From CBDUBH01 sp965365345 (GTDB lineage Bacteria > Bacteroidota > Ignavibacteria > Ignavibacteriales > SURF-24), in NCBI GenBank assembly GCA_965365345.1, contig CBDUBH010000117.1, positions 1 through 8,449 on the forward strand: a stretch of DNA of 8,449 bases, given 5' to 3'. This document shows, in pieces, positions 1-4,704 of the stretch (position 1 is its first letter; every line of letters starts with the position of its first letter). The notes beneath the pieces are model-generated. The model did no database searches, was not told the DNA's origin, and saw only the letters and a program-made list of their open reading frames with translations. The position numbers and the translations under genes are program-made.

Positions 1-1
1 A

Positions 2-748
2 TTTTCAAATCTGAATAAAAAATCAGCTTTAATTATTGGCGCGGGCGAAACCGGCGAAATTGCGGCAAAACATTTGCGTGATAAAGGAATCGGGAATATT
101 GCAATTACCAACAGAACTTTGGAACGTGCCGAAAAACTTGCCGAAACGGTTCACGGAAGAATTCTTCCTTTCAATTCATTTAAAAATTATTTAGCTGATT
201 ACGATATAATTATAAGTGCCACAAGTTCGCCCGATGTGATTTTAAGTTACGGCGAAATTCAAAATGCAATGAAAAAAAGAAATTTCGCTTCAACTTGTTT
301 AATGGATATTGCAATTCCGCGGGATTTTGATCCGCGTGTGCGCGAAATTGATAATGTATTTTATCACGATATTGATTCGCTTAAAATTATTGTTGATCAA
401 AATTTAAAAAAACGTCAATCAGAAATTCCAAAGATCAAATCAATTATAATGGAAGAAATGGTAACACTTTTCAGCTGGTATAATTCTTTGGAAGTTGCAC
501 CTACAATAAAATTATTGCGTGATAAATTTGAAGAGATCCGTTTTGATGAAGTTGAAAAGATAAGAAATAAATTTTCGCAAGATGAAGTTGAAAAGCTGGA
601 AATTTTAACAAAAAGAATAATTAACAAATTGCTTCATCAGCCGATGGTTGAGCTTAAAAAAATATCGGAAAACGGAACAAATACAAATGAATCGGTTTCA
701 AAAGTAAACACGATTCGCGATCTGTTCGGGTTAAATCCGAAAGATTGA
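2..748 (+). CDS. hemA: Glutamyl-tRNA reductase, C-terminal part (5' truncated by window edge)
   Basis: This is the NADPH-dependent enzyme that reduces glutamyl-tRNA(Glu) to glutamate-1-semialdehyde, the first committed step of C5-pathway tetrapyrrole synthesis in the cytoplasm. The reading frame is open from base 2, and 248 residues are visible. Full proteins of this family have about 420 residues, so the catalytic N-terminal domain lies outside the window. The fragment opens with the Rossmann core (ALIIGAGETGEIAAKHL, bases 26-76). It continues through the NADPH-binding region with NRTLERAEKLA, and ends in the helical dimerisation domain (EEMVTLFSWYNSLEVAPTI, then LHQPMVELKK) and a terminal RDLFGL motif. 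The first in-frame start-like codon inside the window (TTG at 74) is not the gene start, because the Rossmann fold begins before it. The stop codon sits in an 8-bp tandem repeat. hemC follows on the same strand after a 299-bp gap of repeats. The identification is firm. Confidence 0.96.
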   Translation, partial: FSNLNKKSALIIGAGETGEIAAKHLRDKGIGNIAITNRTLERAEKLAETVHGRILPFNSFKNYLADYDIIISATSSPDVILSYGEIQNAMKKRNFASTCLMDIAIPRDFDPRVREIDNVFYHDIDSLKIIVDQNLKKRQSEIPKIKSIIMEEMVTLFSWYNSLEVAPTIKLLRDKFEEIRFDEVEKIRNKFSQDEVEKLEILTKRIINKLLHQPMVELKKISENGTNTNESVSKVNTIRDLFGLNPKD

Positions 749-787
749 AAGATTCAAAGATAAAAAGATTTAAATACAAGAAGATTT
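740..787 (+). repeat. 8-bp tandem repeat (AAAGATTN) overlapping the hemA stop codon
   Basis: Six consecutive 8-bp units are visible: aaagattg, aaagattc, aaagataa, aaagattt, aaatacaa, gaagattt. The fifth is degenerate. The hemA stop codon (746-748) lies across the first and second units, so the last codons of hemA belong to the array. The same octamer occurs across the tetR-hemD stop at 4383-4406. Confidence 0.75.
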
Positions 788-812
788 GTCATTTCGAATG
801 AAGTGAGAAATA
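788..812 (+). repeat. Short dispersed repeat, GTCATTTCGAA...GAGAAAT type
   Basis: The stretch begins GTCATTTCGAATGAAGTGAG and ends AAATAT. It is one member of a short-repeat type, and 4466-4502 carries the same ends (GTCATTTCGAAT ... GAGAAATC) around a different core. A decayed form appears near 7655-7688. No function can be read from it. Confidence 0.55.
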
Positions 813-819
813 TATTGTT

Positions 820-977
820 GTCATCGCGATCCCCGATTAAATCGGGATGGCGATCTCTGAAATTGCTCTGGTCATAAATTCCTCGAAATGACATTGTAGA
901 TTTTGTCATCGCGAGTCCGAAAGACGTGGCGATCTATGAATTTAATGTTGAGATTGCTCCGCTGCACTCGCAATGAC
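820..977 (+). repeat. Composite dispersed repeat copy A (two hairpin units) in the hemA-hemC gap
   Basis: There are two adjacent units, at 820-892 and 905-977. Each starts with GTCATCGCGA and ends with (C)GMAATGAC, so the ends are inverted repeats. Unit 2 pairs GTCATCGCGAGT with ACTCGCAATGAC, and inside it GGCGATCT with GAGATTGC. Unit 1 carries an extra 15-bp palindrome, CCCGATTAAATCGGG, at 832-846. Bases 840-978 match 2682-2820 over 139 bp with five differences and no gaps. The ATG at 973 is part of this repeat. Confidence 0.88.
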
Positions 978-1047
978 AAAAAATAAAATTCTTAATCTTA
1001 CTCTTTATTGTGGCGAAAAATTTTCAAAATTCAAAAACGGAAAAATA

Positions 1048-1989
1048 TTGAAAACAAAAATTACAATCGGTTCTCGCGGAAGCGAACTTGCACTTTGGCA
1101 ATCAAATTTCATCAAAAAAGAAATTGAAAAAAAACATAAATCCGTTCAAGTTGAAATTCAGTTGATCAAAACCAAAGGCGATAAAATTCTTGATGTAGCG
1201 CTTTCAAAAATCGGCGATAAAGGACTTTTCACAAAAGAATTGGAAACCGAACTTCTGAATAAAAATATTGATCTTGCAGTTCACAGTTTGAAAGATCTGC
1301 AAACACAAATTCCCGAAGGATTAAAATTAGCTGCCGTTACAGAACGCCACCCGAATGAAGATGCTTTAATTGCGCGCAAAAAAGGAACAACAATCCACGA
1401 TTTAAAAGAAGGCGCAGTTGTTGCAACCGGCTCGCTAAGAAGAAGATCGCAATTAAAACATATTCGTCCCGATATTGAAATTGTTGAACTTCGTGGAAAC
1501 GTCCCGACAAGAATCAACAAATTTTTGGAATCAAACTGGGACGCAATAATTTTAGCGCGCGCCGGAATTGAAAGATTAAAATTAACAAAACACATTTCAT
1601 CAATAATTCCGGTTGAAGAAATATTGCCCGCTGTGGGACAAGGCGCGCTCGGAATCGAAATTCACGAAGAAAATAAATTAGTTGAAGAAATTCTGCAATC
1701 AATTCATCATGAAAATACATACAAAGCCGCAATTGCAGAACGCGCGCTTTTAAGAAAATTAGAAGGCGGCTGCCAAGTTCCGATCGGCGCATTTGCAGAA
1801 GTTAAACCCAACGGAATTTATTTAGATGGAATTGTGGGCTCGGTTGATGGAAGTTTAACTTTCAGAAAAAAAATTCGCGGAAGCAAAAAAGATGCTGAAA
1901 AACTGGGAATTCAACTTGCGCAAGATTTAATTGATGCGGGCGCAAAAGAAATTTTAGATGAAATTTACAGAACTGTGCGCGAAAAATAA
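1048..1989 (+). CDS. hemC: Porphobilinogen deaminase (hydroxymethylbilane synthase), TTG start
   Basis: This cytoplasmic enzyme joins four porphobilinogen molecules into hydroxymethylbilane, the substrate of the HemD domain encoded downstream. The N-terminus reads KITIGSRGSELALWQ, the standard opening of the family. VHSLKDLQ carries the catalytic Asp (residue 83), GSLRRRSQLK and ELRGNVPTR are the substrate and cofactor Arg motifs, and LEGGCQVPIGAF carries the Cys that attaches the dipyrromethane cofactor. The TTG at 1048 gives 313 residues and puts that Cys at 242, matching E. coli HemC in both length and numbering. The in-frame ATG at 973 would add 25 unmatched residues and lies inside a dispersed repeat, so I reject it. 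Only a weak purine stretch (CGGAAAA) precedes the TTG. The lipoprotein gene starts 25 bp after the stop and is probably co-transcribed. The function is certain and the start is likely. Confidence 0.95.
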   Translation: MKTKITIGSRGSELALWQSNFIKKEIEKKHKSVQVEIQLIKTKGDKILDVALSKIGDKGLFTKELETELLNKNIDLAVHSLKDLQTQIPEGLKLAAVTERHPNEDALIARKKGTTIHDLKEGAVVATGSLRRRSQLKHIRPDIEIVELRGNVPTRINKFLESNWDAIILARAGIERLKLTKHISSIIPVEEILPAVGQGALGIEIHEENKLVEEILQSIHHENTYKAAIAERALLRKLEGGCQVPIGAFAEVKPNGIYLDGIVGSVDGSLTFRKKIRGSKKDAEKLGIQLAQDLIDAGAKEILDEIYRTVREK

Positions 1990-2014
1990 AATCAAAAAAT
2001 AAATTGAAATTATT

Positions 2015-2578
2015 ATGAAAAAATTAATTCTCTTTTCGTTTTTACTAATCGCTTTTTACGGATGCGGCGAAAGTTCAAAATCAAAATCCGGCATTCCGGA
2101 AAACGTAATTGAAAGTGCTGATCAGTATGTAATTTCAAAAACGGGTGAAGAATTTTTTAATAATTATATCAAATTTGATTCTGAAAATTCAAAAAATGAT
2201 TCGCCGTATTATCTGGTGAAATACAAATTTCAAATTCCCGAAAAAGATTTTGTTGATGAAGAAATTTATTTCAGTTTGGATGAAGAAGGAAAAATTTTAA
2301 CTCACAGAAAAGTTTACGGAATTCCTGATTGCGCTCAAAATCCGCAAAACTGCGAGTTCAAAATTACTGAAGATGACGCGGTAAAAGTTGCATCGGAAGT
2401 CGGAGTAAACGAAGCGGAAGGAAATTTCAAATCCGATTTTACATGGAGCGAAATTCTGGAAAAATACGTTTGGAAAATTCAACTGCTTGATTACGAATAT
2501 GAAAACCGCGGACAAGAAGTTTTAATTGATGCAAACAACGGAATAGTTTTAGGAAAAAGAATCGGAAATTTGGATTAG
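2015..2578 (+). CDS. Putative lipoprotein with PepSY-like C-terminal region
   Basis: The product has 187 residues and its function is unknown. Residues 1-17 (MKKLILFSFLLIAFYGC) look like a lipoprotein signal peptide: a short basic start, a hydrophobic core, and Cys17 after Phe-Tyr-Gly. The -3 position is less standard than Leu. A Ser/Lys-rich linker follows, so the mature protein should be membrane-anchored outside the cytoplasm. The C-terminal part (about residues 128-187) has ITEDDAVKVASEVG, then WKIQLL and VLIDANNGIVLGKR, which resembles a PepSY repeat (a helix followed by strands ending in a D-x-x-x-G turn). Cys111 and Cys118, in DCAQNPQNCEF, are spaced so that they could form a disulphide. 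The gene is 25 bp behind hemC and the start has no clear Shine-Dalgarno site. A link to haem or membrane protein handling is suggested only by position; it may be an unrelated passenger. Confidence 0.75.
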   Translation: MKKLILFSFLLIAFYGCGESSKSKSGIPENVIESADQYVISKTGEEFFNNYIKFDSENSKNDSPYYLVKYKFQIPEKDFVDEEIYFSLDEEGKILTHRKVYGIPDCAQNPQNCEFKITEDDAVKVASEVGVNEAEGNFKSDFTWSEILEKYVWKIQLLDYEYENRGQEVLIDANNGIVLGKRIGNLD

Positions 2579-2659
2579 AAAAAGAATGTCATTCTCGCTT
2601 ATCGGAAATCAGACATTCAAAAAATTAAAAGATTTGAAATTGAAATATTTGACTTGTTT

Positions 2660-2819
2660 TGACATTTCGATGTCCCGATTTAATCGGGATGGCGATCTCT
2701 GAAATTGCTCCGGTAATAAATTCCTAGCAATGACATTGTAGATTTTGTCATCGCGAGTCCGAAGGACGTGGCGATCTATGAATTTAATGTTGAGATTGCT
2801 CCGCTGCACTCGCAATGAC
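2660..2819 (+). repeat. Composite dispersed repeat copy B
   Basis: Unit 1 (2660-2734) carries the palindrome CCCGATTTAATCGGG at 2674-2688, and unit 2 is 2747-2819. Bases 2682-2820 match 840-978 in copy A over 139 positions with five mismatches and no indel, in the same orientation. The left end of unit 1 (GACATTTCGATG) has diverged from copy A, which marks the limit of the shared block. Confidence 0.88.
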
Positions 2820-2832
2820 ATTAAACTTATTT

Positions 2833-2895
2833 GTCATCGCGAGGAGTAAAACGACGCGGCGATCTTTGAGATTGCTTCGCTACACTCGCAATGAC
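2833..2895 (+). repeat. Dispersed repeat unit C, single hairpin form
   Basis: This is a 63-bp unit starting GTCATCGCGAGGAG and ending ACTCGCAATGAC. Inside it CGATCT pairs with AGATTG across a very short loop. It belongs to the same family as copies A, B and D but has a different tip (GGAGTAAAACGACGCGG). Confidence 0.8.
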
Positions 2896-2952
2896 AAAAT
2901 AAAACTTTAGAGATTTTATAAATTAGTAAAAATCAAAAATTGAATTAGTAGC

Positions 2953-2970
2953 GGCATAGCATGCTACGCC
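2953..2970. promoter_or_regulatory. 18-bp palindrome, candidate TetR-type operator upstream of tetR-hemD
   Basis: GGCATAGCATGCTACGCC has a perfect 10-bp palindromic core, TAGCATGCTA (2957-2966), and outer GGC/GCC arms, so 16 of 18 positions are symmetric. It ends 27 bases before the TTG start of a gene whose product begins with a TetR DNA-binding domain. TetR regulators commonly bind palindromes of this size next to their own genes, so autoregulation is plausible. Against this, the gap is full of repeats and the palindrome could be another dispersed element. No second copy is seen elsewhere in the window. Confidence 0.4.
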
Positions 2971-2997
2971 ATCTAAAAAATAAATTCAAAAAAAACT

Positions 2998-4398
2998 TTG
3001 CTAAGCGAAACAAAAAATATTACACCAAAACAAATTGAAAAGCGTGATAAAATAATTGAAGCCGCTGCGCAATTATTTTCCGGAAAAAATTATCACGAAG
3101 TGATGATGGAAGATGTTGCAAAACTTGCTTCAATTGCAAAAGGAACGCTCTACAATTATTTTGAATCGAAAGAAGATCTTTACTTTTCGATTATGGTTTT
3201 GCGCATGCAGAATTTAATTCTTTCGCTTAAACAAAAATTTAACGGCGTGCATAATCCTGTAACTTCGCTGCACGGATTTATAATTCATAATTTCATGTTT
3301 TTGTTAAAATACAAATGCTTTTTTTTGATGCTTCAAAAAGAAAATTTGAACGCGTCAAATAATTTATGCGTTGAATTAAAACAAAAGCGAGATGAATTAA
3401 AACAGATTGTGATAGACATTCTGAAAGCCGGAAAAAATTTAAAAATCTTTCGTCAAATTGATGAAGATCTTTTTTCAGATTTAATAATTTCATCAATAAA
3501 TACAGCGGTCGGAAGAACAATTTCAAATAATTTTGATGAAGAAAAAATTTCAAAAGAAAAAGAATTACTTTTTGATTTCACTTTAAAAGGATTAGTAAAT
3601 CCGGAAAATAATTTGACACTGCATGGAAAAAATATTGTGATTACGCGAAGCGCGGAAGATTCAAAAGACTCCGCACAAAAATTTATTGAACTCGGCGCAA
3701 ACGTAATTTCTTTTCCTACCATTGATTTTATTGATGTTCCCGATTATTCTGAATTTTATCAAGCGATAAAAAATTTAGATCAATTTGATATTTTGATTTT
3801 CACATCGCCGAATTCAGTGAAAATATTTTTTGAAAAATTAAATGAAAAAAATATTAAAGTCGATTTATCAAAAATAAAAGTTGCTGCAGTCGGAAAAAAG
3901 ACATCTGAAGAATTAGAAAAAAGAAATTTAAATGTTGATGTGATTCCAAGTATTTTCAACGCGAAAGAATTAGTTGAAGAATTACAAAATCAAAATTTAA
4001 TAACAGGAAAAAAGATTTTAATTCCTTGTTCAAAAATTGCTCGTGAAGAATTGCCAAGTTTGCTGAAAGAAAACGGCGCAGAAGTTTTTCGAATTCCAAT
4101 TTACGATATCGGATTTCCGCCGGAAGAAATTATTCAAAAGAATTTGGAAAAGCTGGACAGATTCAAAACGGATTTAATAATTTTTACAAGTCCATCAACA
4201 TTTAATAATTTTATTTCACTTTTGAATTTGGAAAATCCTGAAAATTATTTTGAAGATAAAAAAGTTGCGGCAATCGGAACAACTACAAAATCGGCAATAG
4301 AAAATTTTGGAATTAATGTTGATATTCTTCCCGAAGAATTTTCGATGGAAGGATTGATAAAATCTGTTGTAGAATTTTATCAAAAGATTGAAAGATGA
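2998..4398 (+). CDS. hemD: TetR-family regulator fused to uroporphyrinogen-III synthase
   Basis: One uninterrupted 466-residue protein contains two complete modules. Residues 16-66 are a TetR DNA-binding domain (DKIIEAAAQLFSGK, then VAKLASIAKGTLYNYFESKE), and residues about 67-200 are a helical region of normal TetR ligand-domain length. The HemD module begins at about 206 with LTLHGKNIVITR. It continues with IFTSPNSV (267-274), VAAVGKKT (295-302), a conserved-type Tyr in RIPIYDIG (Tyr369), IIFTSPST (394-401) and VAAIGTTT (423-430). HemD closes hydroxymethylbilane into uroporphyrinogen III, between HemC and HemE, which matches its place here. The linker is only about five residues. An in-frame stop at 2974-2976 and the need to include the DNA-binding helix leave TTG 2998 as the only reasonable start; no Shine-Dalgarno site is visible. 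No other hemD is present in the window. The domain calls are firm. Regulation by a pathway intermediate is inference. Confidence 0.92.
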   Translation: MLSETKNITPKQIEKRDKIIEAAAQLFSGKNYHEVMMEDVAKLASIAKGTLYNYFESKEDLYFSIMVLRMQNLILSLKQKFNGVHNPVTSLHGFIIHNFMFLLKYKCFFLMLQKENLNASNNLCVELKQKRDELKQIVIDILKAGKNLKIFRQIDEDLFSDLIISSINTAVGRTISNNFDEEKISKEKELLFDFTLKGLVNPENNLTLHGKNIVITRSAEDSKDSAQKFIELGANVISFPTIDFIDVPDYSEFYQAIKNLDQFDILIFTSPNSVKIFFEKLNEKNIKVDLSKIKVAAVGKKTSEELEKRNLNVDVIPSIFNAKELVEELQNQNLITGKKILIPCSKIAREELPSLLKENGAEVFRIPIYDIGFPPEEIIQKNLEKLDRFKTDLIIFTSPSTFNNFISLLNLENPENYFEDKKVAAIGTTTKSAIENFGINVDILPEEFSMEGLIKSVVEFYQKIER

Positions 4399-4422
4399 AA
4401 AGATTGAATTAAAAGAATTTAA
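4383..4422 (+). repeat. 8-bp tandem repeat overlapping the tetR-hemD stop codon
   Basis: The 8-bp units read aaagattg, aaagatga, aaagattg, then the decayed units aattaaaa and gaatttaa. The stop TGA (4396-4398) is a variant of the octamer. This is the same unit, at the same gene position, as the array at 740-787 after hemA. Confidence 0.65.
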
Positions 4423-4435
4423 ATTTAAAATTGAA

Positions 4436-4465
4436 GTCATTCCGGCTTGTCCGGAATCTTTCTTT
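4436..4465 (+). terminator. Terminator-like hairpin, also a dispersed repeat
   Basis: ATTCCGG (4439-4445), a CTTGT loop and CCGGAAT (4451-4457) form a 7-bp stem, followed by CTTTCTTT. It lies 40 bases after the tetR-hemD stop, so it could end that transcript. The same hairpin occurs at 7607-7625 and, inverted, at 7774-7792, so it is primarily a repeat that may act as a terminator. The T tract here is interrupted. Confidence 0.45.
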
Positions 4466-4502
4466 GTCATTTCGAATCCTGATTTAATCGGGATGAGAAA
4501 TC
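4466..4502 (+). repeat. Short dispersed repeat with embedded palindrome
   Basis: The ends GTCATTTCGAAT and GAGAAATC match the repeat at 788-812. The core is replaced by CCTGATTTAATCGGG (4478-4492), the same 15-bp palindrome that sits inside repeat units A, B and D of the other family. Confidence 0.6.
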
Positions 4503-4540
4503 TTTTCTTTTTTTTGAATTAGAAAAAGAAACCCGGTTTT

Positions 4541-4628
4541 GTCATCGCGAGTCCCGATTTAATCGGGACGTGGCGATCTCTGAAATAAAGTCGGAGATTA
4601 CTTCGGTTATAAGTTCCATCGCAATGAC
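4541..4628 (+). repeat. Dispersed repeat unit D
   Basis: The unit starts GTCATCGCGAGT and ends ATCGCAATGAC. It contains CCCGATTTAATCGGG at 4553-4567 and the inner arm GGCGATCTCTG against CGGAGATTAC. It belongs to the same family as A, B and C, with a diverged right half. Confidence 0.78.
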
Positions 4629-4693
4629 AATAAAAAAATGAACTGAAAACTAAATACTGAAAACTGATAACTAAAACGCTGAAAGCTAAAATT

Positions 4694-4699
4694 AAGGAG
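4694..4699 (+). promoter_or_regulatory. Ribosome-binding site of hemE
   Basis: AAGGAG lies five bases before the TTG at 4705. It is one of the few strong Shine-Dalgarno sites in the window and fixes TTG as the hemE start. Confidence 0.85.
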
Positions 4700-4704
4700 C
4701 AACT

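Larger units (their letters stand above)
2579..2997. other. Gene-free gap between the lipoprotein gene and tetR-hemD
   Basis: This gap of about 420 bp contains no convincing gene. From left to right it holds a weak inverted pair (GAATGTC at 2584-2590 and GACATTC at 2612-2618), an AT-rich stretch, composite repeat copy B (2660-2819), a single repeat unit C (2833-2895), an AT-rich stretch of about 55 bp that could hold a promoter, and the palindrome at 2953-2970. An open minus-strand frame at 2609-2821 is only the repeats read backwards. Confidence 0.7.
4399..4704. other. Gene-free gap between tetR-hemD and hemE
   Basis: The gap holds, in order, the tail of the 8-bp array, a terminator-like hairpin repeat (4436-4465), a short repeat (4466-4502), an AT-rich stretch, repeat unit D (4541-4628), and a low-complexity run (about 4641-4690) with two copies of CTGAAAACT (4643-4651 and 4657-4665) and a variant CTGAAAGCT. 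The hemE ribosome-binding site closes the gap. I could not assign a promoter with confidence. Confidence 0.65.

Noticed and set aside
973..1047. Longer hemC starting at ATG 973
   Set aside because: The ATG belongs to the end of dispersed repeat copy A, the extra 25 residues do not resemble HemC, and TTG 1048 gives the family length and Cys242 numbering.
1281..1792. Two overlapping minus-strand open frames opposite hemC
   Set aside because: They lie entirely within a clear hemC gene, match no family I recognise, and have the composition of antisense shadows.
2584..2618. Inverted pair GAATGTC / GACATTC after the lipoprotein gene as a terminator
   Set aside because: The loop is 21 bases and no T run follows, so it is too weak to call.
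2609..2821. Minus-strand open frame of 70 codons
   Set aside because: It consists largely of repeat copy B read backwards; its SLRVQRSNL-type sequence is typical of translated intergenic repeats, not a protein family.
820..2895. CRISPR array or attachment sites
   Set aside because: The units are hairpin repeats of 63-75 bp with irregular spacing and no unique spacers of uniform length; no cas or integrase gene is present.
2896..2952. Promoter in the AT-rich stretch before the palindrome
   Set aside because: Several AT-rich hexamers could be read as -10 or -35 elements, but none stands out with proper spacing or matches the TAnnTTTG form known from Bacteroidota.
3590..3620. TetR-HemD fusion as an assembly or frameshift artefact
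   Set aside because: The frame is continuous, both modules are full length, and the junction has no homopolymer longer than three bases. An error would more likely have broken the frame than joined two complete domains. Not excluded without reads.
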